Shown: piece after piece, positions 21,524-30,473 of the stretch
How positions within the stretch are numbered: the first letter of the stretch is position 1
Layout: the number at the start of each line of letters is the position of its first letter
Assembly: GCA_031290155.1 (NCBI GenBank)
Contig: JAITOB010000001.1
Coordinates: forward strand, 37,361-101,360
From: Endomicrobium sp.
Lineage (GTDB): Bacteria > Elusimicrobiota > Endomicrobiia > Endomicrobiales > Endomicrobiaceae
Direction: 5' to 3'
Length of the DNA: 64,000 nucleotides
Notes under the pieces: model-generated
What the model saw: the letters and a program-made list of their open reading frames with translations, nothing else
Told to the model about the DNA's origin: nothing
Database searches by the model: none
Translations under genes and position numbers: made by a program

Positions 21524-22885
21524 ATGGCAAAGCAAACAACTATTTTAAAAGAAATTTCTATAGAGGGTATCGGGCTTCATACAGGCAACAAAAGTATAAT
21601 TATTTTTAAACCTGCCCCTAACGCTGGATACGGCATTAAATTTATTAGAACTGATTTTCCCGGTAATCCTGTAATTGAGGCTCTTTGGTCAAATACTACT
21701 GCAGGATCGGCTGTAAGAGGAACCGTTATTGAAAAAAATGGTATAAAAATTCATACAATAGAGCATATTATGTCTGCCTGTTTTGCTTTAGGCATAGATA
21801 ATTTAGTTATAGAACTAAATAACAATGAACCTCCTATTTTAGACGGCAGTGCAAAAATATTTGCAGAAACTCTTTTAAAAGGTGGATTAAAAGAATTTGA
21901 TGTTGTTAGAGAATACTATATTCTCAAAGAACCCGTGTATTTTGAATCAGAAAAAACTAAAATATCCGCATATCCGTCAGATAAGCTTGAAATAGACTGT
22001 ACTATAGGATTTGATCATCCATTTTTACGGTTTCAACAGATGACTTTAAAAGATTTAAATAAAAATTTTTATTTAACAGATATTGCTCCGGCAAAAACAT
22101 TTTGTTTTGATTATGAAATAGAAGCTCTGCAAAAAAAAGGACTTGCTTTAGGCGGTTCTATGGATAATGCTATAGTTGTAGCTTTAGACGGCATACATAA
22201 TACAGAACCTCTGCGGTATAAAGATGAATTTGTAAGACATAAAATTCTTGATTTGATAGGCGACATATATTTGGCCGGCAAACCCATAAAAGCTAAAATA
22301 ATTGTTGACAAACCAGGGCATAACAACAATATAAATTTTATAAAAGAATTTTTGAAGAAAGCAGTTATTGAAGAAGATAAAACTGTAGAGGCCATGATGG
22401 ACGGCAGTACAAAAAAATCAGATTCGGTGGAAATAGAAAAAATATTAGGATTGGAAGAAATTTTAAATTATATTCCTCACAGATATCCGTTTTTGATGAT
22501 TGATAAGGTAAAAATAAATACTGCGTATCCTTTAAAAGCTGTAGGATATAAATGCGTAAGCAGCAATGAAAATTTCTTTCAGGGTCATTTTCCCGGAGCT
22601 TCTATAATGCCAGGCGTTTTAATTATTGAGGCAATGGCGCAGACATCGTGCGTTATGTTTCTTTCAAGACCTGAACTAAGAGGGTGTCTTGCATACTTTA
22701 TGTCTATAGATAGAGCAAAATTTCGCGGACCAGTAAAACCAGGGGATATGCTTGAGCTTAAGGTAGAAGTGTTAAAAGACGGAGGCAGACGGGGGAAAAT
22801 GAAAGGCGAAGCTTATGTTGACGGGAAACTAACCACAGAAGCTGAATTTATGTTTATTATTGTTGACAGAAATAGAAAATACTAA
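21524..22885 (+). CDS. lpxC/fabZ: LpxC-FabZ fusion: deacetylase plus hydroxyacyl-ACP dehydratase
   Basis: Bifunctional protein of 453 residues. Residues 1 to about 300 are LpxC, the zinc deacetylase that commits UDP-acyl-GlcNAc to lipid A. Zinc and catalytic motifs are present as 'HTIEHIMSA' (about 76-84) and 'RHKILDLIGD' (about 237-246). The usual 'ARTF' is 'AKTF'. Residues from about 310 to the end are FabZ, which dehydrates hydroxyacyl-ACP in fatty acid synthesis, with 'IPHRYPFLMID' and the catalytic 'GHFPGASIMPG' (about 357). Both halves look active. The fusion joins two enzymes that compete for the hydroxyacyl-ACP pool; it is known in Bacteroidetes and some other phyla. The gene is 142 nt upstream of the lpxA pair. 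Confidence 0.95.
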   Translation: MAKQTTILKEISIEGIGLHTGNKSIIIFKPAPNAGYGIKFIRTDFPGNPVIEALWSNTTAGSAVRGTVIEKNGIKIHTIEHIMSACFALGIDNLVIELNNNEPPILDGSAKIFAETLLKGGLKEFDVVREYYILKEPVYFESEKTKISAYPSDKLEIDCTIGFDHPFLRFQQMTLKDLNKNFYLTDIAPAKTFCFDYEIEALQKKGLALGGSMDNAIVVALDGIHNTEPLRYKDEFVRHKILDLIGDIYLAGKPIKAKIIVDKPGHNNNINFIKEFLKKAVIEEDKTVEAMMDGSTKKSDSVEIEKILGLEEILNYIPHRYPFLMIDKVKINTAYPLKAVGYKCVSSNENFFQGHFPGASIMPGVLIIEAMAQTSCVMFLSRPELRGCLAYFMSIDRAKFRGPVKPGDMLELKVEVLKDGGRRGKMKGEAYVDGKLTTEAEFMFIIVDRNRKY

Positions 22886-23027
22886 ACAAGAAATTAATAG
22901 TTTTAAGCAAAATTATAGCAGCCGTTATATTATTCGTTATATAGTTGGAATTCTAGGTTGATGTTTAAAACATAATGCCGAGATTGATAATTTTAAATTT
23001 TTATTTAGCGCGAGGTAAGAATGTAAG

Positions 23028-23795
23028 ATGATACACCAGACAGCCGTAATAGATAAAAGTGCGGTCATTGAGGAAAATGTTGAAATAGGCCCTTATACGG
23101 TTATAGGTTTTGAAACAGTTATAAAAAGCGGTACAAAAATACATGGACAAGCGGTTATAGAGTATTCCGAAATAGGCAGTAATTGCGAGATATTTAATTT
23201 TGCATCGGTAGGAAAACGCCCGCAGGATTTAAAATACCGTGGCGAGAAAACAAAAGTCATAGTTGGAGACGGTACTACAATCAGAGAATGCGTTACTTTA
23301 AATAGAGGAACTGTGGCAGGCAGTCAAACTGTTGTTGGTAAAAATTGTTTGCTTATGTCGTGCGCGCATATAGCTCACGACTGTTTGATTGGAGATGATG
23401 TAATAATCGGGTATTCAACGGGTATCGCAGGACATGTTGAAATCGGCGATTGTGCAGTTTTAAGCGCAAGTATAGGAGTGCATCAATTTTGCAAAATCGG
23501 GAAATCTGTAATTATAGGCGCAGGTTCAATGATTAATATGGATGTTGTTCCTTATGTAATGGTGCAGGGAGACAGAGCGGTTCTTATCGGTTTAAATCTT
23601 ATCGGGCTTAAAAGAAAAAAAATGCAGCTTTCTGAAATTGAAGATATAAAAAAAGCATATAGAATATTGTTTATGTCAAAACTATCGCTGGAAGAAGCAA
23701 TGGCGGAAATTGAAAATTCAACGTCTTCTTATGTTAAAGATATAGCGGCTTTTATCAAAGCTTCGCAAAGAGGAATAACGAGGCCAAAACGATGA
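23028..23795 (+). CDS. lpxA: Acyl-ACP:UDP-sugar O/N-acyltransferase LpxA, first copy
   Basis: First acyltransferase of lipid A synthesis, a cytoplasmic trimer. The 255 residues form a hexapeptide beta-helix (about 1-185, starting 'IHQTAVIDKSAVIEENVEIG') and a C-terminal helical domain. The catalytic His lies in 'AHIAHDC' (about 117). The nucleotide-side motifs 'IGVHQFCKIG', 'PYVMVQGDRA' and 'GLNLIGLKRKK' are complete. It is the copy closer to textbook LpxA because it keeps 'VQGDRA'. Its end overlaps the start of the second copy by 4 nt (ATGA). With GnnA/GnnB-like genes downstream, the acceptor could be UDP-GlcNAc3N, giving an amide-linked chain. Confidence 0.92.
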   Translation: MIHQTAVIDKSAVIEENVEIGPYTVIGFETVIKSGTKIHGQAVIEYSEIGSNCEIFNFASVGKRPQDLKYRGEKTKVIVGDGTTIRECVTLNRGTVAGSQTVVGKNCLLMSCAHIAHDCLIGDDVIIGYSTGIAGHVEIGDCAVLSASIGVHQFCKIGKSVIIGAGSMINMDVVPYVMVQGDRAVLIGLNLIGLKRKKMQLSEIEDIKKAYRILFMSKLSLEEAMAEIENSTSSYVKDIAAFIKASQRGITRPKR

Positions 23796-24556
23796 TTCAT
23801 AATACTGCGTTAATTGATAAGAGCGCCGTTATTGGCAATAATGTGCAAATCGGAGCATATACGGTTATAGGCAAAGAGGTTGTAATTGGCGAAGGTACTA
23901 CAATAGGTTCAAACGCTTATATAGAATATGCCGAAATTGGCAAAAGTTGTAAACTTTATAATTCCGTTTCAATAGGGACCCCTCCGCAGGATTTAAGTTA
24001 TAACAATGAACTTTCAAAAGTTTATGTAGGTGATGGTACTGTAGCAAGAGAATTTGTGACTTTCAATAGAGCTACAAAAAAAACAGAGAAAACTATAATC
24101 GGCGAAGGTTGTTATTTTATGGTATCTTCGCATGTAGCTCATGACTGCCGCGTTGGAAAAAATGTTATTATGGCAAATTGTTCCGCAGCTGGCGGACATG
24201 TTGAAATAGGCGACAATGCGTTTATAAGCGCTAATGTTGGAATTCATCAATTTACAAAAGTAGGAAAAGGCACAATGACAGGATCGGGTTCTACCGTTAC
24301 CATGGATATAATTCCCTACGCTTTATGCGCGGGATACAGAGCAACCCTCAGCGGCTTAAATATGGTCGGTATGAAAAGAAAAAAAATACCGTTTGAAGAA
24401 ATTGCCGCCGTAAAAAACGCTTATCGTATGCTTTTTATGTCCAATCTTTTGCTTAAAGACGCTCTGGCAAAAATAGAACGGAGTAATTCTGTTTATGTTT
24501 GTGAAATAGTTGAATTTATAAGAAATTCAAAAAGAGGAATAGCAAGACCCGCGTAA
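23792..24556 (+). CDS. lpxA2: LpxA paralogue, tandem second copy
   Basis: A 254-residue paralogue of the preceding gene along its whole length, with the same beta-helix and C-terminal helices. The catalytic 'VAHDC' is present (about 115-119), as are 'VGIHQFTKVG' and 'GLNMVGMKRKK'. The substrate-side region differs from the first copy: 'MANCSAAGGHVEIG' against 'IGYSTGIAGHVEIG', and 'PYALCAGYRA' against 'PYVMVQGDRA'. These changes fall near the acyl-chain and sugar pocket, so a different acyl length or acceptor is plausible. Both copies are open in a genome that readily discards genes, which argues that both are used. Confidence 0.88.
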   Translation: MIHNTALIDKSAVIGNNVQIGAYTVIGKEVVIGEGTTIGSNAYIEYAEIGKSCKLYNSVSIGTPPQDLSYNNELSKVYVGDGTVAREFVTFNRATKKTEKTIIGEGCYFMVSSHVAHDCRVGKNVIMANCSAAGGHVEIGDNAFISANVGIHQFTKVGKGTMTGSGSTVTMDIIPYALCAGYRATLSGLNMVGMKRKKIPFEEIAAVKNAYRMLFMSNLLLKDALAKIERSNSVYVCEIVEFIRNSKRGIARPA

Positions 24557-24661
24557 AATACAGAGTAAAATTTATATAGTTATAATTTGTAAAATATAAA
24601 GGATTGTTAGTTTTTAACATTGTTGCAGTAAGGTTATTGCCGATAAAAAATAGGTCGAAGA

Positions 24662-25462
24662 ATGCAAAATATAGGGCTTATAGCAGGAAATAACAGATTT
24701 CCTTTTTTAGTTGCGGAAGAAATAAAAAAAAGTGGCGACAGAGTAATTTGTATTGCGTTAAAAGAAGAAGCAGATTCTTCACTGGAAAAAATTTGTGATA
24801 AAACCTACCGGCTTTCTATAGGAAAATTTCAAAAAATTATTGATGCTTTAAAAAGCGAAGACATAAAGACTGTTATAATGGCGGGACAGGTAAAACATGT
24901 TAAAATTTATTCCGCTGTAAGTATGGATTGGCGAGCAATTAAAGTTATGGGAAGTTTAATCAATAAAAAAACTGATACGATTTTAAAAACTATTGCTTGC
25001 GAATTTGAGAAAGATGGAATGTGCTTGATTCCGTCCCATACGTATTTAAAACATCTGCTTGCGCAAAAAGGTTTGATATCCGGTTTAAAACTTTCTTCAA
25101 ATGAAAACAGGGACGTTGAATTTGGATATAAAATAGCAAAAGGTATAGCAGGTTTTGATATTGGTCAGACAGTTGTAGTAAAAGATATGTCTGTTCTTGC
25201 TGTTGAATCGGTTGAAGGCACGGACGAATGTATTAAACGCGCATATCAACTTGGCGGAGAAAACTCCATAGCTGTTAAGGTTGCAAAACCAAATCAAGAT
25301 TTTAGATTTGATATTCCTGTTATAGGCATTAATACAGTTAATATCCTTAAAGAAAATAAAATACGTGCAATGGCAGTAGAAGCCGGCGTTATTTTAATCT
25401 TAGATAAAGATAAGGTTATAAATAAGGCAAAGCAAGAAGAGGTTACTATACTGGCAATATAA
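24662..25462 (+). CDS. lpxI: UDP-2,3-diacylglucosamine pyrophosphatase LpxI
   Basis: Cleaves UDP-2,3-diacylglucosamine to lipid X and UMP, the step done by LpxH in E. coli. The 266-residue protein has the two-domain LpxI plan: 'IGLIAGNNRFPFLVA' at the N-terminus, a linker, and a C-terminal domain with 'GQTVVVKDMSVLAVESVEGTD' and 'KPNQDFRFDIPVIG', both typical of the family. Its place between lpxA and lpxB completes the pathway to the disaccharide in this cluster. A 105-nt gap precedes it. Confidence 0.92.
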   Translation: MQNIGLIAGNNRFPFLVAEEIKKSGDRVICIALKEEADSSLEKICDKTYRLSIGKFQKIIDALKSEDIKTVIMAGQVKHVKIYSAVSMDWRAIKVMGSLINKKTDTILKTIACEFEKDGMCLIPSHTYLKHLLAQKGLISGLKLSSNENRDVEFGYKIAKGIAGFDIGQTVVVKDMSVLAVESVEGTDECIKRAYQLGGENSIAVKVAKPNQDFRFDIPVIGINTVNILKENKIRAMAVEAGVILILDKDKVINKAKQEEVTILAI

Positions 25463-25528
25463 CAGTAAAAATCAGAATATTGGATTTTGTGATGTTAAAG
25501 CCGGAAGTATTTGTAAAAGGAAATATCA

Positions 25529-26695
25529 ATGATAAATGTAGCCAGTCCTGTTATAGGTAAAAAGGAAAGACAATTAATTAAGGAAGTTTTAGATTCAAGA
25601 ATTCTTGCAAGCGGCGAATATGTTTTGCAGTTTGAACAATCCTTTGCAAGGTATTCCGGAGTTGATTTTGGCATAGCAAGTGCAAATGGAACAGCGGCGC
25701 TTCATACGGCTCTTTTAATGTGCGGTGTTAAGCAGGGTGATAAAGTTGCTACAACATCTTTTTCGTTTATAGCAACTTCAAATTCAATTCTTTTTTGCGG
25801 GGCGAAACCTGTTTTTGTAGATATTGATCCCAAAACTTTTAATATCGATCCGGCTGAGCTTGAGAAAGTATTAAAAAAGAAAAAAAATATTAAAGCCGTT
25901 TTAATAGTTCATCTATACGGACTATCGTGCGATATGGATGCAATTCTAAAACTTAAGAAAAAATATAAATTTAAACTTATTGAAGATTCATGCCAGGCGC
26001 ATGGCGCTGAATTTAATAACAAGAAAGTGGGTTCTTTTGGAGATGCTACAGCTTTTTCTTTTTACGCTACGAAAAATATGATGACCGGTGAAGGCGGTAT
26101 TATTCTTACGAATGATGCAAAGGCTGATATATATGGAAGGCAGCTTATAAATCACGGCAGAGAGGGACATTCAACGCATACTGTTCTGGGATATAATTAC
26201 AGACTTACAAATCTTGCCGCGGCAATAGGCATAGCCCAGCTTGAGCAGCTTGAAAGTTGGATTAAAAAAAGAACTACATATGCAGAAAATTACAATGAAG
26301 CTTTTAAAGATTTAGATTTTTTACAAACGCCTTATATTCCAAAAAACTGCAGACATGTTTTTCATCAATATACAGTAAGAATACCGGCGCTTGAGAGGGA
26401 AAAGTTTATTAAATATTTAGCTGATAACGGCGTAGGAAGCGGTATTTATTATGATACCGTATTGTATAAACAGCCTTTGTATAAACAGCTTGGATATAAA
26501 TCTGGATTATGTGTGGAAGCTGAAAAAGCAGCGTGCGAAGTACTTTCGCTTCCCGTTCATCCATCTCTTTCAAAAACCGATACAGACAAAATAATTAAAG
26601 TAATAAAAGGTTACAAAAATGAGTATACGAACTGCCGTAATCGGAGTAGGATCTTTGGGACAGCACCACGCAAGAATTTTGGGACAGCACAGTAA
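25529..26695 (+). CDS. gnnB: DegT-family sugar aminotransferase, GnnB-like
   Basis: PLP-dependent aminotransferase of the DegT/DnrJ/EryC1 family. The 388 residues include 'ANGTAALHTALL', 'DSCQAHGA' and the PLP lysine in 'FYATKNMMTGEGG' (about 182). Located between lpxI and lpxB and followed by a Gfo/Idh oxidoreductase, it matches the GnnA/GnnB pair that turns UDP-GlcNAc into UDP-GlcNAc3N for lipid A; that role is inferred from context. The C-terminus is odd: after 'KVIKGYKN' the frame runs on for about 24 residues (to 'RKNFGTAQ') inside the next gene, a 77-bp overlap. This suggests the original stop was lost by a small indel. The domain itself is complete. Confidence 0.82.
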   Translation: MINVASPVIGKKERQLIKEVLDSRILASGEYVLQFEQSFARYSGVDFGIASANGTAALHTALLMCGVKQGDKVATTSFSFIATSNSILFCGAKPVFVDIDPKTFNIDPAELEKVLKKKKNIKAVLIVHLYGLSCDMDAILKLKKKYKFKLIEDSCQAHGAEFNNKKVGSFGDATAFSFYATKNMMTGEGGIILTNDAKADIYGRQLINHGREGHSTHTVLGYNYRLTNLAAAIGIAQLEQLESWIKKRTTYAENYNEAFKDLDFLQTPYIPKNCRHVFHQYTVRIPALEREKFIKYLADNGVGSGIYYDTVLYKQPLYKQLGYKSGLCVEAEKAACEVLSLPVHPSLSKTDTDKIIKVIKGYKNEYTNCRNRSRIFGTAPRKNFGTAQ

Positions 26696-27554
26696 TTCTA
26701 CACTTGAATTTGTGGTTGATGCAGATGAAAAAAGATCTGAGAAGATTGCAGGTGCAAATAAAACAAAGTATTTAACTGATTTTAATGAACTTATAGGAAA
26801 AATTGACGCCGCAGTAATTGCAGTTCCTACGCCGTATCATTATAAAGTAGCGAAGCCGCTTTTAGATGCGAGCATACATTGTCTTGTTGAAAAGCCGTTT
26901 ACTTTAAGTATTGTTGAAGCCGAAGAACTTATACAAACGGCAAAAAGTAAAAATTTGGTTTTACAAGTAGGACACGTTGAAAGATTTAATCCTGCAGTTA
27001 TTGCTGTTGCATCTTTTATAAACAATCCTAAATTTATTGAAGTTAACAGACTCGGGCCTTATGATCCAAGAACAAATCACATAGGCGTAGTATTGGATTT
27101 AATGATACATGATTTGGATATTTTATTTTCTCTTATAAAAGATAAGGTTGTTTCTTTTGAAGCTTATGGAGCAAAAATACTTTCAGATACTGAAGATATT
27201 GCAAAAGTCAGGTTAAAATATGCAAATGGCTGCGTGGCAGATGTTTCTGCCAGCAGAGTTTCAATGGAAAAATACAGAAGAATAAGAATTTTTCAGTCCG
27301 ACAGTTATGTTTCTATAGATTATGCCGGAAAAAGTCTTAAAGTTTACACAAAAAAAGAAAGCAGGAAAAAGATAACTTCTCTTTTTGACATAGATATTAA
27401 AAAACCTAAATTACCTCCCAATGAACCGCTTTTTTATGAGCTTGACAATTTCTTGAGTAGCGTTATTGAAGGTAAAAAGCCGTATGTCTCAGGTGAGCAG
27501 GGAAGAGATTCTGTTGAGTTGGCTCTTAATATACTCCAAAATATGGTGTTTTGA
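26619..27554 (+). CDS. gnnA: Gfo/Idh/MocA-family dehydrogenase, GnnA-like
   Basis: NAD(P)-dependent sugar oxidoreductase of 311 residues. An N-terminal Rossmann fold is marked by 'GVGSLGQHHARIL' (about 9-21), the family 'EKPFT' motif occurs at about 91, and 'GHVERFNPAV' and 'HDLDILF' lie in the substrate domain. With the upstream aminotransferase it fits GnnA, which oxidises the 3-OH of UDP-GlcNAc so that GnnB can aminate it. Start ATG 26619 has a modest aaaggt site inside the upstream gene's 3' end. The stop TGA overlaps the lpxB ATG (TGATG), so the two are translationally coupled. Confidence 0.8.
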   Translation: MSIRTAVIGVGSLGQHHARILGQHSNSTLEFVVDADEKRSEKIAGANKTKYLTDFNELIGKIDAAVIAVPTPYHYKVAKPLLDASIHCLVEKPFTLSIVEAEELIQTAKSKNLVLQVGHVERFNPAVIAVASFINNPKFIEVNRLGPYDPRTNHIGVVLDLMIHDLDILFSLIKDKVVSFEAYGAKILSDTEDIAKVRLKYANGCVADVSASRVSMEKYRRIRIFQSDSYVSIDYAGKSLKVYTKKESRKKITSLFDIDIKKPKLPPNEPLFYELDNFLSSVIEGKKPYVSGEQGRDSVELALNILQNMVF

Positions 27555-28633
27555 TGCCAAACAATAAAATTTTCATTTCTGCCGGCGACCTTTCTGGAGA
27601 GATGCATGCTTCTAATCTTGTAAAAGAAATAAAAAAAATCTATCCTTTATGTCGTGTTTCTGCAATGGGCGGCAATAATTTAAAATTAGCTGCTGATGAA
27701 TTTCTTGAAGATATAGTAAATATAAATGCTTTTGGTTTTTTGCCTTTAAAGCAAATTGTCTATTTGAAAAAAGTTTTTAATAAACTTAAACCTTATTTTA
27801 TTAAAGAACGTCCGGATAAAGTTATACTTGTGGATTATTACGGATTCCATATATTTGTTGCAAAACTTGCAAAAAAGCTGAATATCCCTGTTTATTATTA
27901 TATAAGTCCTCAAGTTTGGGCATCGCGCAGCGGAAGAATAAAAAAGCTTGCTAAAACAGTAAGAAAAATACTTGTAATTTTACCTTTTGAAGAAAAACTG
28001 TATAAAGATTACGGCGTTGACGCAATTTTTGTCGGGAATCCTCTAATAGATAGAATCCCGGAAAAACATAATTTTGAAATAGCAACTCCGCCGGTTATAG
28101 GTCTATTTCCAGGCAGCCGTAAAAACACTGTCAAACGTCATATGCCTATAATTCTTAAAACCGCAAAAATACTTAAAGAAAAAATAAATGCAAAGTTTAT
28201 AATGTTTAGCACTGATAGCAATGCTGATTTTGATGTGCCGGAATATATAGAGTTTGCAACCTCTGGAAATTTTGGAAAAAGAATATCCGTAGATTTTGCA
28301 ATTTGCCCCTCCGGGACAGTAAGCTTAGAAAATGCTTTAATGGGGATTCCTATGGCTGTTATGTATAAATTATCATATCTCAACTATTTTTTTATAAGAG
28401 TAATTATAAAAATAAAATATATAACAATAGTAAATATTTTAAGTACAAAAAATATTGTCCCTGAGTTTATACAGTTTAATGCAAGCCCTGAAAAAATAGC
28501 ATATTCTGCATTAAAGCAGCTAAGTCCTGAAAATTATATGCTTAAAGTTAAAGAACTGATTGCTTTCAGAAAGATATTGGGCAGCCCGGGAGTAAGTAAA
28601 CGGACTGCTGAAATTATTCTAAATGATAAGTAA
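27554..28633 (+). CDS. lpxB: Lipid-A-disaccharide synthase LpxB
   Basis: Glycosyltransferase (family GT19) that condenses lipid X with UDP-diacylglucosamine. The roughly 359-residue protein opens 'IFISAGDLSGEMHASNLV' (family signature AGExSGD) and continues with 'YYISPQVWASRSGRIKKL', 'ILPFEE', 'VGNPLID' and 'GLFPGSRKNTVKRHMP', all expected. The ORF track starts at TTG 27551, but ATG 27554, overlapping the gnnA stop, is the better start. It is the last intact gene of the lipid A cluster; the genes after it are decayed. Confidence 0.94.
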   Translation: MPNNKIFISAGDLSGEMHASNLVKEIKKIYPLCRVSAMGGNNLKLAADEFLEDIVNINAFGFLPLKQIVYLKKVFNKLKPYFIKERPDKVILVDYYGFHIFVAKLAKKLNIPVYYYISPQVWASRSGRIKKLAKTVRKILVILPFEEKLYKDYGVDAIFVGNPLIDRIPEKHNFEIATPPVIGLFPGSRKNTVKRHMPIILKTAKILKEKINAKFIMFSTDSNADFDVPEYIEFATSGNFGKRISVDFAICPSGTVSLENALMGIPMAVMYKLSYLNYFFIRVIIKIKYITIVNILSTKNIVPEFIQFNASPEKIAYSALKQLSPENYMLKVKELIAFRKILGSPGVSKRTAEIILNDK

Positions 28634-28667
28634 TAAATATTTATTTTAAAAGTAAAGGATAAATGGT

Positions 28668-29470
28668 ATGAATACACTAGAGAAGATTTTAAGTTTTGTA
28701 AGAATGCAAAAGTTGTTATCTGTTATAGCGTTGGAATAGTGTACTGAGATATTGCGTTCAAGCGAACGATTTAAAGATGAGAAGAGACTGTTTAAATATG
28801 AATATCAGGTTTTTCTTAAAGCGGAGAAGATGGAATAGTATATGAAATCTTTAACAGAATAGGAGTAACAAATAAATTTTTTGTAGAATTTGGAGGAAAT
28901 GATGAGAGTTATAAATAATTCTACGAATCTTCTTTTTAATGACTGGTCTGGTTTATGGATTGAAGCGGATAAAAATTTAGTTATAAAAAACTAAAAACTG
29001 CTTTTAAAAAATTTATTGACGGTAACAAGCTCAAAATAGACCATAATTTTGTAACTCCTGAAAATATAGAAACAATTTTTAATAGATATAATATTCCCGC
29101 TGATTTAGATTTTCTTTCAATCGATATTGATAATAATGACTATTAAATATGGGAAGCTATTAAATCATACAAACCCAGAGTCTTGTTATAACGCTTCATT
29201 AGGCCCTCATAATGCAATGGTTGTACCTTATGTTGAAGGTAAATTTGATATAACAAATTATTTTGGAGCAGTTAAGTTTAAAGAAAGGATATTCTTTAGT
29301 GGGATGTAATTCGAGCGGTTCTAATGCTTTTTTGTACGCCCTGATTTAAACAGAAGACAAATTTTATCCTTCTTTTATATCAGAGGAGCATTTTGAGCCT
29401 CAAAGATATATCTTATCGTATAGAACAAATGGACATAGAAAAAATAGATTTATATAAGTTGTTTAAATAA
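28668..29470 (+). pseudogene. FkbM-like methyltransferase-family protein, decayed
   Basis: Starting at ATG 28668 behind aaaggat, translation across changing frames gives a collinear series: 'GIVYEIFNRIGVTNKFFVEF', 'WSGLWIEADKNLV', 'FITENI..LF..YNIPADLDFLSIDID' and 'YFGA..FKE.GYSLVGCNSSGSNAFFVRPDLN' (assembled from separate frames). This is the order seen in a family of FkbM-like SAM-dependent methyltransferases often found in surface-glycan clusters. At least five frame changes and internal stops are present. No ORF longer than about 60 codons remains. Confidence 0.65.
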
Positions 29471-29485
29471 AGTGTGTTTGCGATA

Positions 29486-30467
29486 ATGAATCGAAAACAG
29501 TTTTTTAAAGAATTTATTACTTATTGCTTTTATTTTTATTTCAAAAAATCTCTTTGCTAAAAATGTACTCGGTATGTCAAATAAATGTACAGCACATACA
29601 GCTAAAGGTATGGCAATGGGCAACACCGGCTCAGATGTTTTAAAAGGTGCAGATTATTTTATTATAATCCTGCAAGTTTATCTTATAATAAAGGCGTTAA
29701 TACTGAAATTTCTATGGCTTTTGCAGAAAACGGCAGTTCTGCATCTAGGGAAATATACAGGCCCTTTAGGTCTTGGATTCCTTTCAGTTTCTGCAGTTAG
29801 AGATACAAGCGCTTTTATTTGAGACTTTATCCCATAATACTATTTTAATAAATAATGATGACGGCAGCTGGAGTAAAATAAAACCTCTATTAATTCTTTG
29901 TCTGTTATGGCTTGCAAACAGAATGATAAAGGTTACAGTACGGGGCTGAAACTATCGTATTTATACGGTGTTATAAGGACATGTTCAGTAGATTCTTTAG
30001 ATAAGCCTAAGTTGAATATACATTTTGGCAACGGATTTACGTGTGATTTATCATTTCTTTTCATTATATCGGATAATTTTACTTTCGGTTTAAATTTTAA
30101 AAACATTCCAGGTTTATGTTTTGGGAAAATTATGCTGCAGGGGCTATCCCATTGACAATAAGAACAAGTTTAGGATATGTTTATAAAAAGTGTACTTTGT
30201 ACGCGGACTGGGAAAAACATTTTTATCGTTATGGTAATTTAAATGAAAGTACTTTTCATTTTGGTATTTAGCGAGTATTTACATAAAACATTTTGCTTGA
30301 GAAGCGGTGCAGCGAGCGATCTTGATTTTTTAAAAAATAACATTGTCTATACTTACGGTTTTGCGGTAAATATTAAACATTCTCAGCTTTCTTTTGCCGG
30401 AGAAGAACATAAAATCTCTAATGGGAAATTTTCAAAATATACGATTTCTTTTAGAGCAGCATACTAA
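29486..30467 (+). pseudogene. PorV/UPF0164-like outer membrane barrel protein, decayed
   Basis: The pieces follow a PorV/PorQ/UPF0164-type barrel. The N-terminus is followed by 'KGMAMGNTGSDVLKGADYF' and 'YNPASLSYNKGVNTEIS' in neighbouring frames, where intact members read 'ALGGAYTGxGxDVSALYYNPAGL'. Later pieces include 'TGPLGLGFLSVSAVRDTSAF', 'DNFTFGLNFKNIPG' and a terminal 'YTISFRAAY' strand. ORFs 29574-29822, 29898-30155 and 30243-30467 are fragments of this one gene. Its last codon lies only a few bases from the start of the foreign segment. Confidence 0.6.
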
Positions 30468-30473
30468 AATTTT

